64,000 nt of DNA from Siphonodentalium dalli (GCA_032622095.1 CP136066.1:146907559-146971558), one strand, 5' to 3'. Positions 1 to 14,209 are shown, counted from the first letter of the stretch. The notes: generated by a model not told the origin, from the letters alone. Program-made: numbers and translations.

Positions 1-950
1 TCTTCTTGAATCTTGTCTTGGTTCTTGTTCCTTAGTTTGGAACCTACAGCCATTGGGTTCTGATTCAGATAGTCAAGACTTTGTTTATAAAATGATTATG
101 TTTTATTCTGATAATATTCCCATCAGACAGGTAACATGATGATCATCTATAACAGATTCATGTGATCAATATCACTGATAGCTCTCTAAGATTATATCCC
201 AACAGAAGATAATAGAATCTGAGCATTAAATATGTGTGCAAATACACGGAAACAGGTATTCCAAATTATGCCACAAAGGTAGTCAAACTTCAATAAAAGG
301 TACTTTCAGAAAGCCTATTAATAACACATCAAGCGTGTTCTATTGTTTACTCAAATGATTGGGCTCACATTGGAAATACCGGGCTTTGAATCCCAAAATG
401 TATGCAAACACTCAAGACGGGTGCTAAATCTGACTTGCTCTCCTGAGATTTCCGTTACAAAGCCGACCACCGGAAGTGGTCACTTGTTTTTATACTAGGC
501 TACCATATGGTCTTAAATCCAACCACATAATGTGGTCGGAAAACGACCATATGGTCAGAAATATGGTCAGAAATGTGACCATACTGAAGTGGTCAGTTAA
601 CCACGAGCAGCTGTTGTCACGGTGACGCGTGTCAGTTGGGCGCAGTTGCACAACTTGTGACGTCACCGCTAAACCCGACAGTGCTAAGAATCTGAGACGA
701 AATACGAACAAATTACTAACTTAAAACATTAAACTATGCAACCGCTATTACTAATTACGACTTAGTGTTTAAATACAATGTGACGTAATGAGATGAATAT
801 AATAGGATAAAGTGCATGCTTACAACTAGAATGAGGTGAATAAATGGGCCAAATGGTGACGAAAATGAGCATGTCTACAAAGCGATGTTGCGAAACCGAA
901 AGTAGGAACCTTTACACTAAGACATTAAAGGTATACTTTGCAACATCGCT
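1..950. other. Unassigned sequence
   Basis: No gene recognised. At 495-600 there is a cluster of CATATGGTC / GACCATATG repeats. At about 881-952 the inverse pair AGCGATGTTGC / GCAACATCGCT brackets 45 bp, possibly a very small inverted-repeat element. Confidence 0.4.
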
Positions 951-954
951 ACAG

Positions 955-1430
955 AAGGCGTGTTCAAAAATAGTGGTCACAATGTTCAGTCAAATATGTT
1001 TTCTTCTGATATAAAAGAAAACGCAGTCAGTAGAACATGACTTTTCAGGATTCTCCAATACTGACATCTGACAAGGGTATATCTGCCCGATGCAGCGGAA
1101 TTTTTAGAACAGACTCATCGACTGACATAAACAACTCAAAATCTCGCTCTGTCGCATGTGTAGCTGATATACGTGCGCAGCAACATTTCTTTTAAACTGA
1201 GAATATTTAGCCCATATATATCACCATGAACAGAGGAGCACCTGGAAAATTCTTTAAAGCGTCTGTATCTTCGTGGAAATATGATAGCCAGGTGTCCTCA
1301 AGATCTTAGTCCAACCCACTAGATTGATTGTTACATCTCTATATGTAAAACCCAATTGTCGTCTTTTCTTTTTGCGAACTAATGTGTTTGTGATGTTCAT
1401 GTATACGTGTTTTGTCACAACCCTCTATAC
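955..1430 (+). repeat. Dispersed repeat R1, uninterrupted short copy
   Basis: Matches 16240-16634 plus 18431-18520, and 60785-61090, all in the same orientation. Shared landmarks are TTCAAAAATAGTGGTCAC, CAGTCAGTMGMACATGACTTTT and CCAGGTGTCCT. It supplies the empty site for the transposon at 16635-18430. Confidence 0.75.
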
Positions 1431-2289
1431 CTATATTGACATATCTAATGTCGATCTACCTAAATTAACAGCATATTTTAAATTTTAAATCCAAGTATCG
1501 ACTATATTTTGAAATTATTATTTTTCATGGAAAATAAACTCCACTGTCGTTGTAAGCAACTGTGTGTTCCTATGCATTACGTGCATGACTGTAGACGCAT
1601 TCATTGACATATTACTACATGCACGCATTTTTTAGATCCCAACATATGAGGTGTCGTGTTAATTGGTGACTTAACTTTTCTCATCATTTACATCGTTTTT
1701 GAAAATTTATTTACACTGTTATCTGAAATGGCGTTATTGTAAACATTTCAAAAGATGTCTTCAGACGTGGTAGTTATACTGCACCCAAACTGCGGTACAG
1801 CAACCTCTAATCTGTAATAAACGTATCTTATGATCAAGGATGTGAATTCCTGCCTGAAGGACTATCATTGAATTCAAAGCGCAGTCCCTTTGTTCTACTT
1901 TTCACATTTTCCCGAATAAGCACTTTACAATACGTCGACATTCGTGAACCAGAATATTCATGTCTCCGTAATGCACAATTAGCCCCATTGACATTGTATT
2001 TCTGACGATTCTACACCCCACCCACACAAACAGGATATTTGTATATATAGAGCATATGAATCATACATAATCAATTCGTGTTATTGTCGACGGTGGGGGA
2101 TGGGCTTGCATAGCATTTACGTGCGTAAAACATGACACAGCAACACGCGAGCGTGTACCAATAGAGTTACTATGCTTTACTAGCTACAACATGATCCAAT
2201 ACGTTGTTCGAGTCATCTCTACACATTTTAACACATTTATATATGCATGCGTGTCCAACAAACAGACAGTTCGTTCAACAGTACATATT

Positions 2290-2900
2290 ACGTATATAGA
2301 GGATTTCCAACGAGTTATGTTGGGATATAAGTTTTATGAAACGACTTTGATAACTTTGATTCACAACGATTCATAGACGAGTTGTGAATCAAATTTGTCA
2401 AACAAGTTTCGTAACATCTTAAATCCCAACATAACGAGTTGAAGATCTTGTGTATCACATTAAATAAACTAGTGCTTTATGCCTTTTTAACAAATCAAAA
2501 TCCTTAAAATAAGTAGCAAAATGCATACATTCGCAGCGTTGGCTGAGACGCTTAACAACCGTATATACGACATATTGCGCGCTCTTGCTGGCGACGGAAA
2601 ATATTGTCCCCCAATTTGTCTCTTTGTTTTGTGTCTACATGTATATTCGTTAGTGCAACGAAGTTTGACAAGAATTTAACTTTAATGAACAAGTAATCAT
2701 GTTGTTTTGTCTGGTGTTGGTGTCATGCGCGGCTTTTCGAAAGAGTATTAATCCGCTGAAATCAGTGTAAATTTTGTTGGCGCGATGTCAAGTAATCCCG
2801 AGAAGCACGCGCCTATTCATCACCAGTGAGAAATGAGGAAATATGTCATGGCCTTTTTAATGATATAATAGGGGTTTCATGTGATATAGATAAATATAAG
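2290..2900 (+). repeat. Dispersed repeat R2 with a terminal hairpin, copy 1
   Basis: Begins with an imperfect inverted repeat (about 2295-2455; arms contain CAACGAGTTATGTTGGGAT and its inverse) and continues through GCGTTGGCTGAGACGCTT. The whole block recurs in the same orientation at 39365-39960. A 125-codon frame starting at 2826 overlaps its end and is not recognised. Confidence 0.7.
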
Positions 2901-4789
2901 ACGATTTTGTTTTTGGTTTTGAACAAAGTGTATAGACCTACGTTTGCGTTCCCGGCGATGTGCACCAGCTCCGCCAACGTGTCAAGTATAAAATGCAAGG
3001 ATGGCATTCGTTATAATTTAGAAATAACAGTTTTCCAAATTATGAATATTTCCCCAAGAATATTAATAGTATCGTATAATGATAGTATGAATGCGATATT
3101 ATCCACAAACACACTTTGTGTGAACCGAGTATTTGTTTATATACAGCACGTAATAGTGAGCGCTAAGAACAAACACTCAACGTGCGATTTCTTTGGTGAG
3201 TGATTCACGGTGACCCATTCAACGGCGAAATCTTGAAAGGGGAAGATCCGGTATGTTGTAAAGAACGAAAGTTCACTTAGTGGGGTATCCCCGGTCTTGA
3301 GTGTATTGCTTATGGCATACCCCTTGCTTGTTTACATGGCGTAGCGTTTGTGTACATAACAGAGTACAGTAATGGCAATAGCATGCAATTTACGCGATAT
3401 TTATGATTGGTATAAGAAGACAGTTTGTCTATAATGTAATATTCTTTCTATTTATGTCGGTTTTAATGATGTGACTATTTTAACAGCAATACCCACCGTC
3501 TAAGCTTACCGTATCTTTAAGGCGAGACGCCCGTTTTGCATATATCGAGCCACAAATGACAAGCGGGTGTCAACAAAGAATTTCTCTGGATATATTGGGC
3601 GAAAAATCTTGAATTTCACGTATCATCATCATCTTCATTGTATGTAGAATCTGAATTATTATTAAGAGACGACAAAAACAATGGATGTTCATACATTTGA
3701 GAGGTTGAAAATGCTATTTTCTTGTTTGTCCATTCGGTACCAAGAACTGCTAGAATAATTAATACTTTCACACAACACCCCAATCAACAACTAGCTTGTT
3801 TGTTTGGCTCTATGAGTGGGGGCTTCATTCGTATCATAATTTTTAGTTATATTTCTTATTGCATAATATAGAGTTATACTCCCATATAGTATAATGAAGA
3901 ATAAAGCAGTCACAAATATTCCATCCCAAATGAAAACAAATGTTGACATGCAGTGTGGTCCACTCAAGCAGGGGCAATCAACTGGAATTAGGCCATAGTG
4001 TTAAGAGATATTGTGGTCAGCTTTAACTTTGTTATGAACCAATGACCTAGAACTCATCTCAGCCACGTTTTCCATTACTCAAAAGAGGCATGACATGAAC
4101 ACTCTCAAATATTGTTATGGGTAGTTGCCTTTCTAAATGAAAATAATCACTAAATTTCGCGAATCAAGAATAATTAAGTCTCCTCTCGTGATCTTCAGAT
4201 ATAATAGCATGGATATATGAACTGAACTTTTGAAAAACATCTATTTTACATAAGTTCTTGGTAGATGAAACCAATGAAATTTTAAATATTTGTCATGTCA
4301 TAATAGTGAATTAAATGTGGCTATGATATCCACTGGTTGGATGTTTCTTAAATATAGTGCCACAATAATCAATTGTGACAAATTTGTTAGAAAATCCATT
4401 TTGATGTACCAGGAAATTTGCGATTTCAAACCGGTACGCATACGGGTACGTATGCGGGTAGCTACTCGTTTGTAATCGCAAACTGTTCCACGTGTAGAAT
4501 TCAGCACTTCGACTGGTAATGTATGGTGAGCCAACTGCAACAAAATTGATATATGCTTTATATGGATGCATTGTTATTCGCATTATTACGCACCTCGGGT
4601 GTATACTAATGTAGAAATTCTTGATATTCTTTATAGATATGGGGTTTGTTTTGGGACGCATTAAAAATTGTAGTGCGCCCCCGAGTCCGGTTGTTTTGGT
4701 ACGCATTAAAAGTTGTAGTGTGACCCCGAGTCCGATAAAAGGTGTAGTTGTTTCTTAATTGTTATTCGGATGCCAAAAAGTGCAAGGCG

Positions 4790-6020
4790 ATTAATTCTAA
4801 CGGGAATTCGCGCGTTAACCATTACGCGCTGCGCGTTATGTGTTTCTATTGATCTTTAACCTTCTTTGTTGCATTGTTATTTGAACATCTTTCGTTTATT
4901 TTCGCGTGACATAAATTGGAATGCTATCTACTATTATACTGCACGGGGATTTTATAAGAACTTTAATTCGAACATGAATCCGATGTGTTTGTTTATATCG
5001 GTGTTTAACATGTTATTTAATATCGTTTAGTGAACTTTTTCATTTAGTTATACGCGACAAATATCGGCATGCTGTTATATTCTAAATGAATTGGAATGGT
5101 TACTCCTTCGTGCTGTTTGTAAATATTGACTTTTCAGTTGTTTGTATATATGCGGAATATATCGGAGCTATGAATAGAGATGTTATTAAGAAAAGTTCCA
5201 ACACTAACCCTTCACATTGGTTGTTTAATAGACAATGTGGCCTAATTCTAAACATTATTTTTATTCATGTGCACATGTACCGAGGATATAACAGAATGCT
5301 CTATGAATTGAAGTATGTTCAGAAATTACCCCCCCCCTTCATGGGACCATGTTTTAATTGATACTCATGGGGGAGGGGCATATTATAATTAGTCCTCATT
5401 GGACCATATTTTAATTGAACCTCATGGGACTATATTGTATTTCACCCCAGTGGGACCATAGTTTAATAAACACTGATTACACCATATTTTTATTTTAATT
5501 AACCCTCATAATGGGACGATATATTTATTCTTTAATTAAGTCACGTTACCATATTTCAATTGACCTTAATGGGACCATATTTCAATTAATCCTGATGGGT
5601 CCATATTTTTATTAACCCTCATGGGACGATATTTTAATTAACAATCAAGGTACAATTTTAATTAACCATCATGGGACCATATTTTTTATTAACCCTGATT
5701 GGACGGACGATATATTAATTAACCATCATGGGACCATATTTTATTTAACCGTGATGTGACCATATTTTAATTTACCCTCATCGGACCATATTTCAATTAA
5801 CCCTCTCTGGGTGTGACGATATTTTAGTTTACCCTCATGGAACCATAGATGTATTTTAATTAATCCTTTATGAGAGGTCATATCAGGAGTGCATTACCTG
5901 AGGCCATTCTTATATCAGCATTACGCCCTCATATGGTGTATATTGGCAAGTATATCTGACCCTATCGCAGGAGGTGGTGGACTAAATGTGATTAAAACAT
6001 ACTCGGTATTTGCGTAATTG
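4790..6020 (+). repeat. Repeat R3, left copy (inverse of 50130-52400)
   Basis: Contains GGAATTCGCGCGTTAACC, ATATCGGCATG, a tandem array (5390-5870) and ATATCAGGAGTGCATTACCT. The same landmarks occur in reverse order and orientation at 50130-52400. No gene seen; the 91-codon frame at 5086 lies inside the repeat. Confidence 0.75.
5390..5870 (+). repeat. Tandem array of about 30-bp units
   Basis: Degenerate units of the form GGGACCATATTTTAATTAAC plus CCTCAT are repeated about 16 times. The inverse array lies in the right copy of R3. Confidence 0.8.
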
Positions 6021-6237
6021 GATACTGAATTTTGATTAGAAACGTGCTCGTACTTGAACCATGTTACAAAGATCGCAATTTTTTGCCCGATTATTATTCT
6101 GCATGCTATTTCATGCGCTACTTAGACCACTATTTCAAATGAAATTAGAAAAAAATATCACATATAATCAACTACATAGGCGTTACCTATATCCAGATTT
6201 TTCACAATCACCACATTAAAGTTGTTATATTGTATAT

Positions 6238-6310
6238 ATGGCAAATAATATGATCTTGAGGGCGTTACCATTTCTGACTATGGTTTTCTTGTCTTTATTG
6301 GTCGACATTA
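6238..6310 (+). repeat. Short dispersed repeat (three copies)
   Basis: The segment TATGATCTTGAGGGCGTTAC and onward recurs at 8680-8745 and, inverted, at 43745-43805. The 69-codon frame starting here is part of this repeat and I do not call it a gene. Confidence 0.6.
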
Positions 6311-6939
6311 AAGTTAGCGTTGTGGAGACAATGGGCCTTTGGATAATCAGCAGGGACGAGGCGACAGTACATGGGTCCGGGGAGGGGTTGGGTATTTTCT
6401 ATCATGCACTCATTTTGGTAACATTTTTAATTGGATTTCACAAATGATTTCATAGACGGATCTATTTACTACTAAAATAATTGGAATGTTCATACTGAAA
6501 AAAAATAGGTTATTGTATACATGTAGCTCTAATACATTTTCCCAACCAACATTCGGTGTAAAGTGTATTGTTTTTAGACCAGGGTCCAATACAGTTATAG
6601 GCCTACATGTGGCTTCAGTCAGATATAAGACCGAATTTGCCGCTTATGTTAGTTGAAGAATATTTAGTCATATAAAGTGTTAGGTTGACATTTTACAACA
6701 CATCAGATGAAACTCGCTCGGACTATGATAAGTGTGGCGTACCGGAGGAGGGGTACCTATATAAATGTACTAAATAGGCCGAGCGGAAATCTGACATACA
6801 TACATACCCCAATGCCACACGTGAAACTAAATGTTTCCCAGTTTGCAAGTGGTAGCGTGTTATGACGTGCTACCACCAGGGACCACTGGTCAACTCACTA
6901 CATAATTACCGTATCATTAATATGCATAAGCCAGTTGGT

Positions 6940-7240
6940 AAGTATACCTGCATCTGTATCAGATTGGTAGCGGTAGCTGATACTGTGACATTTGACCTTG
7001 TTCACGACCTGACCTATCTACATATAGGCTAGCTGGTAGGTATCTGTATATACCCGTATCTGTATCAGATTGGTAGCGATGGCAGATACTTTTACCTTTG
7101 ACCTCGTTCACGACCTGACCTATCTGCATATAGGCTAGGTGGTAGGTACATGTATACCCATACCTGTATCGGATTGATAGCGGTAGCTGATACTATAACC
7201 TTCGACCTGGTCCACGGCCTGACATTGCTGGTTACGGATA
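6940..7240 (+). repeat. Tandem repeat, about 105 bp, three copies
   Basis: The landmark AGATTGGTAGCGRTRGCWGA recurs at 6961 and 7067, with a variant at 7171; CACGACCTGACCTATCT recurs between them. Non-coding. Confidence 0.75.
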
Positions 7241-8001
7241 AGCTCGTATGCATGCTATTAGCTGGACTGACAGTGGAGCACAAGGACCAGCTCTGACATC
7301 ACTGAATGAATGAGTAACATGTCAATCAAGACATCTGACGAGCAGTGGATATGACGTTACAGCGACCGGGTCGTCGACACTGCATAGCTGGATGACGACA
7401 TCAGTATTCATATGTAAGCTGATGGACGCAGTACGACTGGGCTGTCTATATACCTGGCATTACATGAGCGTTACCAACTGGCGGACTGGATTATAACTTA
7501 CATTGTGTGCGTGATAAATACAACACCCAAATCCATATGAGTTGACCAGTTTAACATGAGTAGAGACCAGTATAAAATGCTATGATTTATATACAATGAA
7601 CAGAATAACATTGTATATTTAAAGCTATGGCAACAATATGAACAATTCTTACCCACTACATTACGCGAATAAGTATTGCATAATGCAGTGATGGAATACC
7701 CGTGAATTAGTCCAATTAGTGTGATTACTAGACGTATACAGCTAGCGTTACTCCATAGTCTACTCTATTGTACATATGTTTACGTATGAATATTCGTATT
7801 AATATGACTAAACCTGCATATACTATAGTAATTGAGCTACCTGTGAGGAATAATAATAATATGACCTTCATAAACCTGTTATGTGTGTCTGATCGTGGAA
7901 TGGTACTGCAGCATCTACTGGTAAATACGGACGTGGTATGTGTACTGGGTGGTGGGTGCATAATGTGCATGTGGGCTGACCTGTATGCCTGGGCCTCAAC
8001 C

Positions 8002-9171
8002 TGGGGCTGCACGGTATTGAAAACAATATATCGAATACAATATAATTTATGATATCACGGTATGACTAAATACCGAATAAAACATCCAAGGCAAATATCT
8101 GAGTATTTTCTCAACACAGAGTTATCCTTCGTAGCTACGAACGAAAACTGTAGGTTGCTATCGAATCGTCAAATAGGACTTTAAAGAATAGAATAACACA
8201 TATTAATAGTTATATATATATTTCGCCACAAGATCCATTTTCAATTGAATTATCGGACAGCTTGTAGATATATGCCAATGTTAATTATGTTTTCACAAAG
8301 TATTTTTGCGAACCCATCAGCTTGACTCAATTTTGTTTCATTGTCACTCCCACATAGTACCGTCATACTTAAAGTCGTCATTGTTTCGCGCTCCGCGTGT
8401 ATAACGTTTCGCTGATTCTTGGTATAGAGTGGGCGCATGGGCGTTTTATTTATAGAAATGGGAATTTTTGGAACGGATTAAAAGTCGAACTGCGACCCGG
8501 AGGCCGAGTCCGGTAAAAGGTGTAGTTGGGAATTCTGGTGAGATGCATGTGAAACCTTCAGTGATAGGCCGTATATAGTTGTAATAGTTTGAAGGATTAG
8601 TTGTTTTAACGGAATTCTGAGTTGGTCATTCGTGAAACCAATATATGTTATATTCTATAATTACAATCATGAGTATATCATATATGATCTTGAGCGCGTT
8701 ACCATTTCTGACATTGGTTTTCTTGTATTGTGTTGATTTAAGCCGCACTCCGGTGTGTGGAGCTTATATGCACATGATGTGCGACGTATGTAATTTCAAA
8801 CCAGTCAGTTAACACCAGCCTTTGAATGCAGACCAGGGCGCCCTTTGTTTTATTCCCGGGATCCAATACAAGCTGTGAATTAAACCCCTTGGCATACTCC
8901 CTTAATTAGGTACACAAATACGAAACTAAGTACCCATTATATAGCTCTACACAGATTATATATATTTTATTTCCTTTTGAGAGTTTCGTTACAAGCCACA
9001 TTAATTTTAAATAATAGATACAATTTTACTTTTTCAAAAACTTTAATCGATACCTTGAACTGGATACCGACGTTCTCGATACATCGAATAATCTAAGATC
9101 CGTTCGGTTTCGATCGGTATTGAAAACGATATCGAATAAACGGTATATTATCGAAATACCGTGCAGCCCTA
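8002..9171. mobile_element. Non-autonomous hAT-like DNA transposon
   Basis: The ends form an inverted repeat TRGGGCTGCACGGTATT: the left starts TGGGGCTGCACGG at 8002, and the right ends CCGTGCAGCCCTA at 9171. Both sides are flanked by the identical 8-mer CCTCAACC (7994-8001 and 9172-9179), the target-duplication length of hAT elements. There is no transposase frame inside. Part of the interior (about 8.45-8.53 kb) matches a repeat at 4.63-4.75 kb. Confidence 0.8.
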
Positions 9172-9179
9172 CCTCAACC

Positions 9180-12100
9180 AAGTGGTGGGCATCAATGTGT
9201 CACCAGGCAGCACCGGAAATGGTTCACCTGTGATGGACGTAATACCGAACATCGGCAAAGCAATCGACCAAGTGGTGGTGAGTGGTTGTATAGTTTGTTC
9301 TGTCTTGATATGCACTGTACTAGGTCTGCATATGGATTAGAACTATCTCTGATTATTACATCTGCCATGATCTGAATAATGTGGTCTGGGAGTGAAGCTG
9401 TGCTGTCCAGGTGATGCATACATGTCTGTCCTCATGCATATATTGCATCTGAACATGGCTCTGGTTCTGACGTGTTCCTGTGATGCATCTGTCTGTCCTC
9501 ATCTATTGCATCAAAACCTGGCTCTGATTCTGACTGTATCTCCTGGTGGATAGCATGACTAGAGTACCATTATTCCTCACAGGCTAACTCAAGTACTAAC
9601 GTATACTACCGATGTATTACAAGAGTACTAAGAGTAAGAATGACGACGACTGAACTAAGGTGAAATTGACCAAGTGGAAAAGTGCATGAAATATGCGTTG
9701 AAATTACCTAAATGGAACATGCAATCACCAAGATTGCGATCTGTGTGTGCTCTGTAATAGTAGCCTGGCATGATATTCTTCTATTGCCAGGATGCGTATG
9801 GAAATACGACTGAATTAAGCTTGTAAATTAGCTGATAGTCTTCGTAAAAGCCGATGAACGTCATAACTTTGTTGTTGACAAAGTGACGCGAGTTGCTCTA
9901 CCGAGAGAGAAAGTTGAAAGCCAGCGAGGTTGGCGGTTGGTCGGTATTTATACCCAGCCAACCCAGCAAGTCACGCGGCACGTGAGAATTCCCGTAACAT
10001 GTAATGGATAATATTCCAAGCAGAGGGTATTCGGTAAAAGAATCGACGAGTCGCTTGCGCCGAGTTGATTCTTGCCCGAATACCCGATGCTGAGAATATC
10101 ATCTAACTTAGAACTGTCATTGGAGCCAACTATCCAATTGGTCTGGCCTACAGCTCTGTCTTTATTACCTGGGTTTACACCCACAGTTCAGTACAGACAG
10201 TTATTGTTGCCCACGGCGAAAAGTAACACGTTTCAATTATTATTTAATTCGAATCCGGAGTCGCCAGTTGAGGGATTTTACCTCCGAAGTTTGTCGTTGC
10301 GCTGTGGATTCGGCTAGTATGAGCTATATATTTCTGTCCAATTTTATTTTTTTATTTTTTTATTTCTTGATTTGAAGATACCCCATCCAATTAGACATCA
10401 AATAAGTTAACATCCATAAGACATTTATCAGGCAATAAAACATGAAAAATAATGGCAATCGACGATGATCGTATACATATGCATCACCAATACAGCATCA
10501 CACGAAACATCCAAAAATAGTGTGATCAGAATGACCATAAATAGCTTATTTTCGAAAATGCTCTTCAATTTTCATCATTGGTTGGTAATAAAGTAAAAAC
10601 GCTCTTTGTGAAATGTGATTTTTCGAATATTCTGGCGTCGAACAACACGAAACGTTGTAAAACTGCTTCATAATTCAGAAGTCGAAAGCACATAAGAAGC
10701 TTGCGTAAATGCGTTTACTGATTCTTTCTCGATGTTGTCTGGTATGGAATACGTAAGAATAGAAGTGTTATATTGTCTAAACGTATATATGGGGTTTCTT
10801 GACTTTACAATTATTATCTGATAGACATGTGCACTTACTAGCTTGAATTCTAAGTATCATCTTTTGACTTATAGTTTATACACAGGGACGTGGCTAGACA
10901 TGCATGGCTCAGTGCAGTATGACAATTTAATTTCGCACACCCATCCCCTTCAGGTTAAATGTTTCAAACTTAATGGTATCCTAATATTTCCAGTTATTGG
11001 ACAATTCTAACATGACATGCCCATTCCCCGTGGTTGGCAAATTCTCATCAGTCCCATCATGTATGCATGATTCCCAACTTTTCCCCACCACGATGACCTG
11101 ACATGTACATTTATGTATCACCCCCCCCCCCCAAACACACAAATAGTCAGTGTACAAATGTATAACCTTTGTTATTTTCTTTGAAACAGCATACAATCGC
11201 ATAAATATTGCCTATAATTATATCGTTCAATGTATGGTTGATTAGTCATCAGCGACGTGGCTATAGGGGGGTCCGTGGATTTTCCAGCTGCATCCCACCC
11301 CTTTTAACCAGGCGGGGGACTCCCAATGTGCTTCCCACCCCACATTGTAACTACAGACACATTCAGACCGCGATTTGTTTGTGTTTGCCTGTTTGTTTTA
11401 TTTGTAATTTGTAATTGATTAGCAGGTTTTGACTGGCAATGAATGCTCAGAGAGGTGAGAGAACATTTAAAAAATTTAAATTGACTCGCCTCAAGATTTC
11501 CAAGTGTTGGAAATTTCCAAACTGACACTATGATTGGAAAATTCCTGTCGAAAGTTTTGACCGATTGTAGGAAAGTTGTCTAAATCCCAACAAATTCCCC
11601 GCTAATCCCCGCTAAAAAATTCCCAAGTGTATTCTTAAAAGAATGGCCGTTGGGCGTTAAAATACACTCATGCGAACAAAAAGCTTGAGCAGTCTGCCAG
11701 ATAAGAGCCGTGTCACGACAAAGCAATAAAACGCCGGTGGTTTTAATTACAATCATGAAAGCGCTAGATCAGCGAAGTAATCTGTGAAATAAAACTGATC
11801 AAAGTGCGAATACGATGAATAGATTTACGATATAAATCTTGTTGAACATTACGAAAGTAAATTAAGTTAACTAGGGCGAACTTAGAGTGTAATTAAAAAG
11901 AGATTATAATTAGTTAACCCTTTCACGCTACAATAATATTTTGCACAGCGTATAAGTTCTATGTATCGATACTTCGCGTCTTTATCAACATATATTATCC
12001 CCTCTATAATATTCATCATTCTTTAAAAGTGTCATGTCCAAATGGTAAAATCTATTAAACTGAGAAATCAGACACCACCACATACTAAAAAATAACTAAA

Positions 12101-13030
12101 CGGTTGTATCCAAAAGTGTAATACATGTATAAGTATGGGATAACTGCTGAACAAACTGTACACTATATTTCAGCGAATGGATCCATCGAGGCGCACGCCG
12201 CAGTGTGAATTAATTACCGACTTAAACCATAGCCTGGTCCGAACCATCACCTCTGATCAGAACGGACTAACCCAAAATTGGTCCAACACACCTGAATGGA
12301 ACCATGTGATCGGCACTGTCCACCCGTTCATTGGTGTGACATCATAACACATTATCAACATAATGGACCGGAAGTACCCTATTGCATTTTTCAAACCGTT
12401 GACTGAACACGACAGTTTGCTCTTACAGTTGGGCAATTGAATTAAATTATTTATCGCGTCGTATTTCGGATTTGGCGGAAATTTATAAATTGAATGCTTG
12501 ATTGTGCACGTGGTATGCTTAGATTCGAGAAATTTTAACATTGTGAAAATTCAATGTCTGGAATTTAAAGATTAGACATCCCCACCGCGAGTGAAGAGGG
12601 TCAATATATACCCCTTATGCAATACTTCCAGCTGTCAGTCAGACCGCCATTATAATTAAACATCATTGTATAATGAGATTTATGGAGGCATATGAATGAG
12701 CTTGCTTCAGAAAACAAATTTTCATTTATTATCGAATTGGTCATGTATCGGTCGGAATGGCACAATGAGAAGTCCCTCAACTCAGATAAAGCTAGAAAAG
12801 CGGTCCCCATGCCAACATCGTCTATTATAGATACATGCATATGTTATGGTATCATACATGCACATACAAGTCATATAAAATGAAATCGTTCACAGTGAAA
12901 TAACCGTCCATTCAGTTCGATGTTGAGCGTCCCTTATTAAAACAAGTGCACCGCTGGGCGGAGGTAACGCCCCCGACTGTACAATCAGAGAAACTTTCTG
13001 GTTAAGCGCTATAAAAATGCCACATGTTGT
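9180..13030. other. Unassigned sequence
   Basis: No gene recognised. About 9.18-9.28 kb has an exon-like open stretch (see findings). About 10.9-11.6 kb carries poly-C, a GGGACGTGGCTAG tag also near 55.07 kb, and a TTGGAAATTTCC repeat. The frames at 10072 and 12257 resemble nothing I know. Confidence 0.4.
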
Positions 13031-13700
13031 TCTATATTAGCTTCAAATTTGGTCTGGTGCCACAAAAATAGAAGGAAAACTGAATTTTCTCCAAAAAAAA
13101 ATGAAGTTTTTAAGTCGAAAAAGGGTCATAACTCTCACAAAAAATATCCGATTGAACCGAAATTTTACCTTGACCTGTATTGCGATATTGGTAATACACA
13201 AAAAAACGGGTTTTGCAAATAAACAATCCAAAATCAAGTTATCATCTGGAAACCAAAAACAGTAGCAGAAAACCTGAATTTTCTAAGTCCAAAAAGGGGC
13301 GTAACTCTGGAAAAAATGGGCGGACGAAACCACGGCTATGGGGAAATCTTGTCCCCCCGGCTGGTCTATTGGCATACCAAAGATCAACTGAATTGAATTA
13401 GCGAAACCAAAGTTATGAGTTGAAACGTTCGTATGCCACAGAAAACTGAATTTTCTAAGTCCAAAAAGGGGCGTAACTCTGGGGAATAAATGGGCGGACG
13501 AAACCGCAGTTATGGGGAAATCTTGTCCCCCCGGCTGGTCTATTAGCATACCAAAGATCAACTGAATTGAGTTAGCGAAACCAAAGTTATGAGTTGAAAC
13601 GTTCGTACGGACGGACGGACGGAAGGACGAACGGAAGGACGGACGGACGGAGGGCTCCACTATATACCCCCAAATCTCCATCGGAGATCGGGGGCATAAT
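13030..13700. repeat. Tandem repeat block ending in (GGAC)n and a GGGGG hairpin
   Basis: Two close copies of a unit of about 180 bp (AAGGGGCGTAACTCTGG, AATCTTGTCCCCCCGGCTGG) are followed by a GGACGGACGG tract and the stem CCCCCAAATCTCC / GGAGATCGGGGG. I associate this style with bivalve genomes. The antisense frame of 132 codons over it is repeat text. Confidence 0.7.
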
Positions 13701-14209
13701 AATGCATCGTTGTTTGTAAATTAATGTACGATCCATTATCATAGACATTAACATGTACTAACCAGATGCGGCGAACAGAGGTGTTACGCCATGGTCATGT
13801 TTCAATATATGTAACGGTCGAGACTTCATCTGACCTATACCTCTTACCATAATCTGTCAGTGCTGGATCGAGAGAGCACAGTTGTTAGTGTAACTATTGG
13901 CTTTCCGCAGTTAGCTAAGTGCAAGAATTAAGTCGCCTCGAGAGTTTGAACATAAAACGTGGCTTAAATGACGACATTATGAATGAGATTCGCTGATGAT
14001 ATCTTACAATAAATATGTTAATGCATAGTCGACTTCGTGTAAATTACCAGAGCAGACAAAATCGTGTTGATGTCCTTTCCTTATGCGTGCAACAAACTTC
14101 TTGTTCGGATAAAGGGAAGATACTCTAATACAATGCCATTGGAAATTAAAACCTCATTTCTTCATATGCACGGTGAACGTTTTGGATTGCACAGCGTGAA
14201 CGTTTTGGA

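Noticed and set aside
2826-3203. 125-codon plus-strand frame
   Set aside because: Overlaps the end of dispersed repeat R2, has no known motif, and its counterpart near 39.9 kb does not keep the frame.
10072-10317. 81-codon plus-strand frame
   Set aside because: Overlaps an equally long minus-strand frame, with no motif, repeat logic or splice context to support it.
13283-13681. 132-codon minus-strand frame with VRPSFRSSFRPSVRT-like text
   Set aside because: It reads the (GGAC)n tract and two copies of a tandem unit; no gene.
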